From Neurospora crassa OR74A (taxonomy: Eukaryota > Ascomycota > Sordariomycetes > Sordariales > Sordariaceae), in assembly GCF_000182925.2 (NCBI RefSeq), contig NC_026502.1, positions 1,426,001 to 1,490,000 on the forward strand: DNA of 64,000 nt, written 5' to 3'. Both the position numbers and the translations under genes were made by a program. The notes beneath the pieces are model-generated. The model was not told the origin of the DNA. It searched no databases and saw nothing but the letters and a program-made list of their open reading frames with translations. Positions 44,356-55,721 of the stretch are shown here, in pieces (positions within the stretch are counted from its first letter, which is position 1; every line of letters starts with the position of its first letter).

Positions 44356-45755
44356 CAAGGGCCGGAACAATCATAGAATCGATCCGTGTTGGGCTAGAGA
44401 GCGCCAAGCCAGAGACATCAGCGGTGATATCCTAGCGATGCAAATACTCGGACTTGGAAAGCTGGGTTGGTGGGTATGGTATATATGGAAGGCTGCCCTG
44501 ATAAGGCTGGAGAGGTGTGTCGAGCAATGAAGGTAGACAAGAACTCAGTACCTAATGGAACGAAGGCCTGGGAAGGAGTAGATGCTGCAATATTGGCGGA
44601 CCAAAGGGTAATGTTGACTTATAGTAACCAAAAAATGATCAGCTGCCAGGTAGAGACGGAGGCTCGTGGGGATGGAATGAGAGAATTGTATGATTGGGTT
44701 CGAAAAGAAATGTACGAGATGAAGTCCAATGGAAGCTCGATAGCAGACCAGTGGGAAGGACAAGGTGAGCAAAAACATGACCGAAATCCCCAAAAGTTAA
44801 ATACCTACTCGCAGTTTGCGCAAATGCGGAGAAGGAGTAAGATAGAGTGGTGTAGATACAGCCCTCCATCAGCTGGTGTCATGATACACCACACCTCACC
44901 CACCACCCCTTCCAAGATCCCGAGGATCCCACAGCAAGAACCTCGAATTCTCCAATGAACTTCGTGGAAGCGGGACACAACTCGGCGATGATGAGCAGTG
45001 GTACAAGATCAGCGAAGCGTTGCAACTGCAATTCTGCGACCTTGCAACCCAGATCAAGGTGCGGTGGCGGCGGCGGGATACTCCGAAGGTAGGAGGGTAG
45101 TAAAGGTAGGTTCCGCATGACATGCCGAAAGAGGGTTAACACCAATGCCCGCTGAAGATTGTTGGCTTGGCCTGGTCTCCCGGCATGCAGCCGGCATATT
45201 GTGGTGACCTCGTGCATAACATAATTGCTCAATTGCGGAGAGTCCCTTTATCCATGCTGGGAGAGGTAATCGAGACTCACATGCAGTAGACAAGGCTGTG
45301 GAAAAGGGGTATAACATCCAATTGGCCCTTTTGTCCACACCTTATCCCGGCATCGGGCCGGCCGACGAATCTTACAGTGAGTTGTCATCAATGATGTTGT
45401 TTCTCTGAGGCAGATGACGCGTTTGAAATTCCACCAAGAGCGGCTCAATTGCGACGAAGAGGTGCAGAATCGGCGAGTGTTGTGTTGTGAACGTTGACAA
45501 CGATGAGGGCCGGCTATACACGATGAGCAAAAAGGCCATGATTGGGATATAGAGGTACCCTTGCTGCCGTCGCCATGATCAATTCCGAATAACCAAGTGC
45601 CTCCCAGGTGAGCCTCCCGGGCTGAATTTGGCGATTTCAATCCTCACGTTGTGGAGGACAATGCCCAACCGCAAAGTCGAGGCCTCTCTCGCATCTTTTG
45701 CTGTCCCTGGCCTCCTGTCCCTGGCCTCTCAAATAGCCACTTTCGTGGAGGATAA
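44356..45755. other. Spacer between the zinc-finger gene and a small gene
   Basis: No gene supported. A plus-strand frame at 44,467-44,958 does not begin with ATG and has no motif. A frame from 45,661 (MPNRKVEASL...) reads across the start of the small gene in another phase. Confidence 0.5.
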
Positions 45756-46165
45756 ATGGTTAAAACTTCCCCCCGGAGCAGGATTTCAAGATGTTCTCCA
45801 TTCAAAACCGAAATTTCCAACAAGAACACAGTTGCTCCGCTCCGCCCTCAGAAATCCACATACAAAATGACACTGATCGAGGTTCCTACTTCAAAGCCCT
45901 CAAAGGCCAAGTAAGTGGTACTGACCATTTCAAATTATTCCAAGGATCACACTGACATATAGGCTGTAGTAAATCATCAGAAAGCTCATATCGCCTCGAG
46001 ACATATCTCCAAAGTGACCCCACCGTCACAGAGAGGTTAATGAACAACTCCGGCCTCGACGGGATAAAGGGTCGGATTAATACCTTGGAGGCCAAAGTAA
46101 ATGCGCTGGCGCAATCATCTTATGGGTCTCCCTCACCAAGGTCTGGAAGCGCGAACAGTCGATGA
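45756..46165 (+). CDS. Small protein with C-terminal coiled-coil-like helix, no recognised family
   Basis: Two exons, 45756-45910 and 45970-46165, give 116 residues. The intron (59 nt) has a perfect GTAAGT donor, a CTGAC branch site and a TAG acceptor; an earlier AG would cause a stop. The N-terminus is basic (MVKTSPRSRISRCSPFKTE). The middle reads KMTLIEVPTSKPSKA, and the C-terminal half is helical (YRLETYLQSDPTVTERL, then IKGRINTLEAKVNALA) before a Ser-rich end. Coding is supported by the matching phase across a good intron and the heptad-like helix. It runs convergently toward the Zn2Cys6 gene, 104 bp away. Function unknown. Confidence 0.6.
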
Positions 46166-46269
46166 GGAACAGTGGGCCGGACATGGACGGACAAGAACGC
46201 ATCATTGCAAGAATTGTATCAGGATGGGGAATTGTACGGCATGCATGGATATGGAGTTTTGGACAGGTC

Positions 46270-49200
46270 TTAAACGGGTGCGAAAACCGCAGAAACTTGA
46301 GCATGAGCCGACACCGGCGCTGGGGCGGGACCTGTAACGGGAGCCGGAGCCGGAGCCGTAGCCGGAGCTGACACGGGAGTTAAACCTGGAGTTGGGACCG
46401 GAGCAGGAGCAGGGGCAGGAGCTGGAGCTGAATCTTCAGCAAAGTCGGCAATAGGTCCAAAGGCCTAGGGAATCATTAGCACATCAATTCAAACAGCATG
46501 TAACCAGCCAACTTACTGCAGAGTCAAGATCCGCCCAATCCGTAAACGTCCAGTTATCCCAAAGCCTCCTCGTGAAACCAGGCGTCGTGGCCTCCCCCTC
46601 CTGATCTGCAACTTGATCTTGCACCGATCCAACCATTTCTGCCGCCCAATGAGCGCGAAGGGCATCCTCCAGCAACTGATCATCCGGCGACACGCCATCA
46701 GCCTCTTCAACTTCATTCTCAGCCTCCTCATCCTCCTCCTCCTCCTCCCCATTCTCCTCCCCATCCGCTGGGGTATCTTCATTAGCAGCCTTCTTGTTAG
46801 CACCGCTCGCCAGACTTGGGAAGACATGACCTGTCTGGCGCGTCACCTCCCTTTTCAGCTCCTCCAGTATAATGGCCCACTTGCGCGCGGGCGAATAGGG
46901 ACTGGTATCCGACGCCAACATCTTGATGCCTCTTTCCACCAGCTTGTGCAACTTGCCATCCATCACTTCATGGCCGCGGTAGTGAGGACCACCAAACAAT
47001 TTCTGGCGCTCGCGAATGTGCGGGAGGATGATCAAGACGACGGCGGCGCAGTAGGCGACCTGGTGGGGGTACCAGAGCGTCACGAATTGCGCGTTGTCCT
47101 CTGTGCGACCAAGACCGGTGACGACACTGAGGCTGATTCGTGCCGCGTCGACGCACTCGCGGATGGCGTAGTCAGTGGTTTCTTTCAGTTCGCCTGATTG
47201 AGGGTAGGGCGTGGTGAGGAAGGGCCGGTAGGCAAGCATGGTGGCATGACAGTGTGCTATCCGGATGAAAACCATCTGCCTCTGGAAAAGGGGAAGCAGC
47301 AAGGTGGGCTTAAGATTCCTGAGGAGATATGGCAGCTCGTCCCTCCACTGCTGAACCTCTTTGCCGATGCGTAGAGCGCTATCGATCCTTTGCTGGTCGG
47401 GGATCTCTCGAAGCGAGTATACTTGGTGGAGGAGCTTGTCGATGAGCTTGTTCAATTTGGCATGGGAGACCAGTGCTTCCATGTAGCAATCCCCCTTGTG
47501 TGCCCGAACAGGGCCAGTGGGCCCCATGTCCTCGTCGTTGACAGCGTCTGGAAGCTCCTGATTGATGAAATCGTCACGGAAGTGGCTGGGTCGTCCAAAG
47601 ACCATGCTGAGTTGTTTGTCGATAATGTAACCCGTCCAGAATGTCCGCCTCTCGCACTGGAGTTTGGCATAGTCCGGTCTTTTGGTAATGTCGCGACCAA
47701 GTCCACGGTTTCTGCCCACACGCCGATGAAGACCGAGGCTCGTGATCATCTGAAGGGTATTGCCAAAGGTGTACCAAGCTTTGTTCAGGCGGCATGTGCT
47801 CAAGAGGTACAAGTCCTGCAAGAGGCGAGCTTGGACAGAGTCTAACCTCGGATCGCCTTTCTCGGCATCTGTGAGATTTAGGGCGGTGTTTAGCAACGAA
47901 TCGCCGTATTCGAGGGACCAGATATAGTCGTCTGGAGGAGGCATTTTCCTGCTCTTCATCGCCTTGCCGGTTTTTTTGTTCATGCGAACCCACGACTTTG
48001 GAGCATCCCTGAAGAGCGAGCCAAGAGCCATGGTCATAAGGGCAACAGCGGCACGGGCATGGCCTACACCATGCCACAACTCCTGACGAGCCACATAATT
48101 CTTTTCAACTTGTTCCAGCCAGTTCCGTACGGTATGACGATGGAGGAAATGAAAGGTGCCGTTCCAGCTCCTGAAGAAGTGGTCCTGCTGTTGGTACCAC
48201 CTCTGCCGATTGGATGGAAACCGAACGGTTGTCGAACGGTCCCAGGGCTGATCAAGAGGAAGCTGAGAAGTACGCTGCACCTGGGCAAGTTTCTTCCACG
48301 CCGCATGAAGAAAGACAAGAGGTGGAGTGTCATCCTCTCCGTAGCGGCGATCAAGCTTGAGGCTCAGGTAGTCCTGTTCAGGGCCGCCGTGGCGCGCAAT
48401 ATCGTCTCTCATAGCCTGTCCCTCGGCATCACCCTCATCATTTCCAGGTCCTTGGACAGGCTGTGGCAGATCGTCAGGCCCCAAGACAGCATCAACCAGT
48501 GCGGGCTTGTGATAGGGACCTCTCAGTTCCGGGTTCGGAAGATCTTCGTATCGGTTGCGACTGTTGCGTTTCTTGTAGGTGCACTCCTGCCTCATGGTGA
48601 AGCATCTATCGCACGGTAGAGTGCCTGAACAGGGATGGCGTCCATCCCGACAGATGTCGCAGGCTCGCTTGACCCAGCTCCGCTCGCGTATCTCCTTTCC
48701 GCGGATGTCTGTAGTACGGGCAAAGTTGCGGGTGTTGGGATCATTGGGAGGTGGAGGAGGAGTCCTTGCGCGGCCTCGGTAGTAAGGGTTGTTGTAGGTG
48801 CACTCTACGCCTTTCTTGATGCAGTTTGCGCATGGCTGGAAGCCCTGGCACTTTTGACGGCGGCCATGGCAGGCATCACACGCCCGGGTGATCCTCTGCT
48901 TCTTCTTGGCAGGCCTGTCCTCTGAAGGCTCCTCCGGGGCCTGCCGTTCTTGGGATTCTTGTTGTTGCTGTTGATGTTGTTGATGTTGATGTTGTTGTTG
49001 TTGCTGCTGCTGCTGCTGCTGCTCTGACTGTGGTTGCTGTGGTTGTTGTTGTTGATCAAGTTGGCCTTGTCCTTGAACTCCATACTGTTGCTGCTGGGGA
49101 TTGGACTGCGACGACTGAGAGCGCGAAGCATAAGCCTGCTGCTGGATTTGGGAGTGTTGGAATTGTGGGAGTTGTTGCACTGGTTCAACGTGCTGGACGT

Positions 49201-49336
49201 GCTGAGGAGGCTGGTGATATTGTTGGGCGTTTATCTGCTGGGAGGGGTACGAGGGCAGGGGAACGCGTGTGGTGGGCGGCGCATTGCCGTAATAGGAATC
49301 AGAGGTATACACAGGATTCTCATGATGATTGGACAT
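46270..49336 (-). CDS. Fungal transcription factor with two tandem Zn2Cys6 clusters
   Basis: Exons 49336-46517 and 46464-46270; the 52-nt intron has a GTAAGT donor and CTAG acceptor; 1,004 residues. The frame is open upstream but the first good ATG is 49336 (MSNHHENP). A Gln-rich N-terminus (CAG/CAA runs, about residues 60-135) precedes the first cluster CDACHGRRQKCQGFQPCANC (about 153-180). A second cluster, CDICRDGRHPCSGTLPCDRC (about 225-250), follows. A fungal-specific TF middle domain (about 350-720, with STCRLNKAWYTFG and FWTGYIIDKQLSMVFGRP) leads to an acidic Glu run and a Pro/Ala-rich tail in exon 2. Typical family members have one cluster; here all six cysteines are present in both. 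Nuclear DNA binding is expected; targets unknown. Confidence 0.93.
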
Positions 49337-49740
49337 GATGGGGGCCCCAAGTGAAGCGATCCTGGGATGATGGGCGCAAGCGGTGGTGCTCGGGATATTG
49401 CAAGCCAGATAACCTGATTCGGAGGTCACCAGACTCGATGGCAGCGGCCACGGAAAAGTGGTTCAGCTCAGTTCAACAGTATGTCATTCCAGGGTTAGGG
49501 TTACACTCGCCATGTACCTACCACCTCCATGTCATTGAGCGTCACTCCTCACATTAGCCTCGGTATCTACGACTGAGAGGTGCTTGCCAGATTGGAAGAG
49601 GAAAAACTCTTCATCAAGTTCTTACAATTACTAACTCAAGGGAAAGCCGCCCGTGGTGTCTCCATAATTCATACATCAACAACAGGCTCCAGAAGCGGGC
49701 GACTTGGACCAAAAGGCGGGTTAGGGTTGATGCGTGACGA
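49337..49740. other. Promoter side of the Zn2Cys6 gene
   Basis: No gene; leader and promoter of the minus-strand transcription factor, ending at the MITE insertion at 49743. Confidence 0.6.
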
Positions 49741-49742
49741 TA

Positions 49743-50026
49743 CAGTCCAGTACTGGTTTGTTTGTTAGCTCGAGACCTTGCATCAACTTTCCTAGAGGTT
49801 TTCATTAGCTAATAACGCCATTTCCGATGCTCAATATCTTATATCAATTTTTGTCAATGCCTTTTTAATTCCTACTCGCGGGCAGCCATTTTGACTTGTC
49901 CTTGTAATCTTTGGGACTATTCGGGATTGATTTCGTCTAGTGATCGAGTACCTATAGTACCTCTACTGTAGGGGTGCCTAGGTCGTGTAGAGGTACTGAG
50001 CTAACAAACAAACCAGCATCGGACTG
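49743..50026 (+). mobile_element. MITE family B, copy 1 (284 bp)
   Basis: Starts CAGTCCAGTACTGGTTTGTT and ends in the inverted form GAGCTAACAAACAAACCAGC plus ATCGGACTG. TA flanks both ends (49741-49742 and 50027-50028). Internal sequence (CGAGACCTTG...CAACTTTCCTA, GGGACTATTCGGGATTGATT) matches the two copies near 60.1-60.7 kb. No coding capacity. It sits between the divergent flanks of the Zn2Cys6 and MpaB-like genes. Confidence 0.9.
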
Positions 50027-50168
50027 TACTTGTTAAGCTTGAGGCATGCAGGTGACTGCTCCTGTTTGATCCCACCGGCCGTTGTCCTCCACTCTCCATG
50101 CGGGCATCCTATTTACATTCTATCGATTGCCGCTTTTTCACATCTAGGTATAGCTTATACAGCCTACC

Positions 50169-51683
50169 TTATGCAAGTCCCATAGGACACCTCCCCCCAC
50201 CGGTACCACCAATGCAACCGCCCTTAGCCAACACCTCCAATCTCCTCCTCTCCAAATCCTTTACCATCTCCTCAATCTCTTCCTTCCCCTGTCCCCTCAA
50301 TTTCTCCGGGCCAACCTCATGGATGTGATAGCCCTCCGGCTGGAACCTGCTATCCCCATCACCCGGAACCGGAGCCCCAGCCAAGCGACTCAGTAGGGCC
50401 GACGGTCCCCAGCGTTTCCAAAACGTCGGCTTCACATACCACGGGTCAAGTTCGTATACGTTGTAGTGATACTTTCCGGTGGCTGGGTCGACGTCCTTGT
50501 CGATTTTGTGGAGAACCATCCACTCGGGTCGGGGAGGGCTGAGGTGGAGGAGCAACCAGCGGCGGAAGAGGAGGATCCAGGTTAGGGTCTTTTCTTGCCA
50601 TTGAGGCGGTTCGGGGAAACTAGACGTAGGATGACGGTTAGTATCTCACTGGGACGGGCAAAGCGAGAGAGAGAGAGAGAGAAGGAGAAAAGAAAAAAAA
50701 AAAAAAAAAGAGAGAGAGAAAGAAAAAAAAAGGGGGGAAGCATACTTCATAGCCTCTCTCAACTTCTTCCCCATCAACACCCCAATAAACCCTTTCCCAA
50801 CTCCTCTCAAGAAGCTTGGCTGGCTCAACAGCAACAAATCCACCGTATGTTTCGCCACCTTTTCGTTACTCTCTGTATACCGCACCTCCGTATCTTCATA
50901 CCAATCACTCCACCGCTTCATCTTTTCCATCCACTCCAGTCCACTCTCCCCCTCTTCTCCCTCCTCCCCCTCCTTCTTCTTCCTCCTCCCAAACCTGTCC
51001 AAATCCTCCATCCCAATCCCCATCAACTCCCCCACCTCCCTCCACACCACACCCAACGCACACCTCTCCACCACACTCACCTTCCTCCACTCCCACCTGC
51101 CGATCCACCTCGCCGGCTCCAGCGCAAACATGCTCAGCGTGTACAGCATATCCCCGTTCTTGATCCGTCCCGCCTTCTGCCAGCGGCCATGCAACCAGTT
51201 CATTCTCGCCAGCGCCTCCAGCCCCCTCTTCTCCCAGGGCGGGTTGATGATGATTTCCCCAATCAGGACCTCGGTGTCGGTGGCTCGCTTGGAAGCGCTT
51301 TTGGTCGCGGAAAGCTGGCCTGTTGCTAGCAAAAGGGACGAGATGGAGGGGATCGAGTAGGTCTTGAAGAGGGCGAAGAAGAGGGAGCGCCTGTAGAGGT
51401 AAGGAAACTCGCGCTGGGAGAGGTCCATGTGGATTCGGTGGGCGTCTTGAAGGGTCATTTTGTCCAGATTGGTGGGGGAGCCATCCGGGGAAAAGTAGTG
51501 CGGGAAGCGGGTGCGGTAGGAGTGCAGGCGCTGGAAGCGGAGGTAGCGAATAAGGAGGAGGTAAGAGGGGGTGAGCACGGTGAGGATGGTGGTCCAGCTC
51601 CAGACGAGACTGGTTGGTAGAGGTAAGGAGGGCATGATGGCTGACATGAGGCTATCGGGTGGGGATGGTGTCGTGGTGTTCAT
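50169..51683 (-). CDS. MpaB-like oxygenase-domain protein (ER-bound, rubber-oxygenase fold family)
   Basis: Exons 51683-50746 and 50619-50169; the 126-nt intron (GTATGC donor, ACTAAC branch, CTAG acceptor) is dominated by long T and CT runs; 462 residues. The ATG at 51683 (MNTTTPSPPD) is the first in frame. A membrane anchor (about residues 20-45) is followed by the MpaB/MpaB' core: FALFKTYSIPSISSLLLATG, TDTEVLIGEIIINPP, ALARMNWLHGRW and SMFALEPARWIGRWEWRKV. Family members include MpaB of mycophenolic acid biosynthesis, which cleaves a prenyl chain, and bacterial rubber oxygenases. Most fungal members lie outside clusters, as here. The histidine in RMNWLH is kept; the reaction is unpredictable. 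Confidence 0.85.
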
Positions 51684-52854
51684 ACTGATGATTTTGAGAT
51701 GGGTAGCATGAGCAGGCCCTTTCTCTCTCGTGTTTGAAGTTGAAATGACGTAGGAGGCTTGGGCATTGTAGGACAAAGGATACAAAAGCTATTTATACTG
51801 ATGCACTTTCCGAATTTGTGCCCACCCCTCGGTTTCCGGATATGTATTTGCATGTCTTGTCTCGGTAGTGGAGTCGATAGATGTACAGCTCACCCCTTGA
51901 AATTCGTTAGCGTAATACTTACAGAGAGCTCTTTTACCACTTTCAGGTTGGCAATACTAGAGCCCTAGCGTGACAGCGTCTCGTTCGTTATTGCCCGCTG
52001 TGAATGGAATCAATGTTTTGGTGCATGTGAGTGAGAGTGTGAGACACGCGCTGGTTTGGTTTTGCGGTGGTTTGAACCAATAGGAATGCTGCAATCCTTA
52101 GCCTCTCCTTTCTTAAAAGAGGGCCCAAGTCTTATGCTAACAAACTTTAGGCATTGAACTGTACGTCTACTATGGTAGGGATAGGACAAACACATTTGCG
52201 CTCGCACCCCGGCATCACACACCTTCTCCGCTCGCTGGAATCCTTCCATCCGTTCGGTCAGATAGCAGAATGGGAGGGGGCGAATCCTGGTACCCGCTCG
52301 CCTCGGTTGATCATCGGTTGATGGTTCATTCAGAATGCGGTTGCAATCCCATGTTTCACGGCATGAACCATGTTGCACTGGCGGCCTGGGTATTGCGCGC
52401 AGTCTTTGAAGACACCACTCCGCCGAATCTTTTCCGTCGACATGCCCATCGTCATAATTATCATGAAGTAATATCGACGCATAGCTGCTTACGCGTAAAG
52501 ATTTTTCTCGCTAGTCGAAACGTGATTCGTGACTGATCAGAGGTGCCTGAAAGTTGTGGAGTGACGATGCATGGCATCAGACGCCGTCAGTGAGATTTTG
52601 GCGTGTCGCAAATTTCAAAGCCATCGACAGCGCCAGCGTATGACCCCTCTTGATCTGAAGTCCTCCAAACAAACATTCCAATCAACCGTCTTCCTGTATC
52701 TTCCGCAATTGCCAACTGAAGCGGTAAAAATCAACTCATACCAGGAAAATATGTGTCTGGAATGTCATCTTCTCATGAAAAATGGTTTGTACACAATAAC
52801 AAGAGCCCCAGATAATCATCTCAAGATGCCTATATGCCGAGTTTGCCAGGTTCA
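51684..52854. other. Spacer between the MpaB-like and MLH3 genes
   Basis: No supported gene. Frames at 52,010-52,378 minus and 52,270-52,858 plus lack motifs. The left part is the promoter side of the MpaB-like gene, the right part the 3' side of MLH3. Confidence 0.55.
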
Positions 52855-55721
52855 CTAGTCTTTGATCTTATCCCGTCTCCAACTCCTTAATTCAGACCAC
52901 AAGTTGTTCTTGCCTTTTCCCTCGCCTCGAGTCCTGCCAAAATCGTGGGGAAGAGTCGAATTCAAATAGGGAGCGAACCCACCTCCCAGATCGAGAAGGG
53001 GAACCATAGACGGTCGCCCATGTGCACACTGAAACGGGAATGCACAACTGGCCAGCCGCAAGACCAAGCTGCTGCATTCATCCAGAGACAGTTCGTCGTT
53101 GAACATGATGGCGCCTGACTTGTTAGCATAATGACCTCTCATGTCGAGGGAGCAAAGGATAACTCACTTCTACAAGACCTAGAATTCAACAACTCCAACA
53201 TACCTTCCGGGCAATCATGGAACCTAGCGACCCAGTCACGTTCTCCCTCTTTATGAGTGGCGCTGATCCCACGACTCGTAGACAAGCCCCGACCGGGGTT
53301 GTCATTCAGCCTCCATATCTCCTTCCGAAGCAACTCGACCAGCACTCGCGGCTCCAACCGACACCGTTCCAAAACGCTGGGTGGCAGTGACTGTACTTCC
53401 ACGGTGAACCTCGTCGAGTGTTCCTGGCGTGCGAAGACTTCGTAGAAAATGCCCCAGTACTCGAAGTGTGCTTTGTATCTGACAAGAAGGTTCCCGTCTT
53501 GCTTTGACAGGTCGAAGCGGAGAGGGCGTTGTAGGGATTGTGTTCGGGCCATCATTTGGTCTGACTCTGTGGCATCTGAGCGGCGGACAATGGTGAAATA
53601 GGATTTCATCAAATCTTCGACGCGGATGCGCTCGTCAGCCGCGTGCTGATCGATCAGCATCAGGATGCTTCGGTCAACGTCGGAGCTAGGGGAGACTTTG
53701 TCTACTTCCGTGGGAGCCAGTTTGACAAAGATGAATTTCTTATCAACTTGTGCAACGACAATTGCCGTACGCAGGGCATCTCTGGATATTCGGCCCTGCA
53801 AGGTAACCAAGGCCCCTCCATTGGTTAGTTCCACATTGACGGCTCCCATGGAGTGGCGACTACAGCTATGATGAGCGCCTTGCTCCGAAGACTCGTACAA
53901 CCCGGGCACATGGGGTATGGGAGCTTCGACAGGCTGGAAAGCGGTTCTTCTTGACGCCGGGACACCACCTTGACGTAGTGACTCCTTTTGACGTGGCTTT
54001 AGAGTGTCTCGAGGTTTCGTTCCGGGGGCAGAATGGGGTCGAATTACAAAGCCAGTCCGCGGATCTATGAGTGTTCTGGTATTCGTAGTGGGATCTACCC
54101 ACTCCACATAGTTGTCCGTCTTGCTGCTGTCCAAGCTTGGGGGCAGACTGGACTGTCGACTCGGTCCCCGCGACGCGAAGGAAGCATTGCTTGATGGATG
54201 TGGCTCGACATCCTCGAACGGCTTTCGTATGAGCTTACCAGCTCTGTCAAACAGTGGATTTTGAGCCCAGGGGACGATTTCCACGTTTTGACTAGGTGTG
54301 CTGGCAGATTTGACGGCTCTCTCTCTAGAAAAGGCTGAACTACCTTCTTTAATATGACGGTTGACTGAGCTGGCCCAAGAACTACTGGGAGTCAATCGCG
54401 CTAAGTCCGAGGGGGTGTGCTTCTTGTCGCGACTGGAGGCTACCTGTGAGGACGAAGGGGAGCCAGACCTTTTGAGACCACTGGACTCGGGCAATTTGTC
54501 CCTTGAAGATTTGAGTCTTTCCAAGGCATTGACAGGCTTGGGCCGAAAATGGTGTTTCTTTAAGAACTCGTAGGCTATCACCTGAAGAAGGTCGGTGATG
54601 ATGGAGAGGTCCTGCTGCCTTTCGTCTAGAAAGTGATCGGCATTGAGAGAGTCCTCTTGCCCCGACATGATGACTTGAAGAAAGAACATGGGCCATCGAT
54701 CGATTCCTTTTCTTGACTTGAGTTCTTTTAAAGTGAATCCTTCTCTCCTCCTTGGCTGCCCTTCGTTGAGTGCTGCTTCTTCGATGACGCCAAAACCGGA
54801 ATTTGCAAATACGCGGTTGACCTCCTCGTACAAAATATTGGAGTCGCTTTCATTTGATAGGGGCCGTATGCCCAAAGACATGAATTGCACCCGCCTTGTT
54901 GCTACAGGGACGAGACAGAAGCAGCCGCTCACAGAAACGCCAGGTACGGAGGCTCCAACTGGAACCCATGACTTGGAGTCCTGTTCCTCAGTCAGTGAAG
55001 CTTGAGCAAAAAGGCTGGAGGCCCGCAGCACCAGTTCATCAGCAAGGTTCCGACGGTCTTGGGACTGGTTGGCTATCCCGGCAGTGTGAAGCGTAATGAA
55101 ATGTTGAGAAACCGCGTTCTGGATGGATACAGTGACCTCGTTTGGCCAAGGAAGAAGGAGGGAAACAATGGTATGGACGAGTTGGTCAAGGCTCTTAGCC
55201 GTGCCCAGTCGTTCAATTTGGGTGGCCCTCTGCTTTACGCGGACGGGCATGGAGCCGAAAAGGTTGCGAACAGTAACCCGCGTTCCACTTGGGAAGGCCA
55301 GAAGGCGCTCTTCGGGAAGAGCAGGAGTGTTGCGGGCCACGATTCGGGAGTTGTGAATCGTTAAAGCGTTATGTGAGCGGTGCTCATGATGATGAGAAGA
55401 GATGGAAAGCAGAGACAGAGCTGCTAGAGAAGCTAGGAACTGGCCATGTCTTCCATGGAAATCGGGATGTGGCGGATATCGCGAGGTATAGTGAAGCTTG
55501 CCGAGACCGCCCTCCTCACGAAAACAGGCTGGAGGTATACCGAGCCCATTGTCCTCAACCGAGCAGTTTCCACGGCTGTAGTCGATAGAAATATTGATCT
55601 TGGTTGCACTGGCGTCGAGTGAGTTTCGAAGCAGGCCATCAACAACGCCGTTCAGGGAGGTAATAACCGTTGAAGACTTGATCTGGGCGATAACGTCCCC
55701 AGGGAGTGGTTGGATGGACAT
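52855..55721 (-). CDS. mlh3: MutL homolog MLH3, meiotic mismatch-repair endonuclease subunit
   Basis: Exons 55721-53168 and 53114-52855; the 53-nt intron has a GTGAGT donor and TCAG acceptor; 937 residues starting MSIQPLPGD. The GHKL ATPase domain holds [19 protein letters not shown] (about 57) and [16 protein letters not shown] (about 95). A low-complexity linker (about 400-650) precedes the MutL C-terminal endonuclease. That part has [12 protein letters not shown] (the DQHAX2EX4E metal motif, about 690) and, in exon 2, SCRSAIMF and [11 protein letters not shown]1-MLH3 nicks DNA in mismatch repair and resolves meiotic crossovers in the nucleus. MLH3 is chosen over PMS1 because of the divergent ATPase text and length. 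All key endonuclease residues are present. Confidence 0.88.

Noticed and set aside
44467-44958. A 163-codon plus-strand frame
   Set aside because: Non-ATG start, no motif and no splice support.
45661-45870. Frame containing SFAVPGLLSLASQIATF, resembling the start of NLR or HeLo-type proteins
   Set aside because: It stops after about 70 codons, and the overlapping frame joined by a perfect intron explains the locus better.
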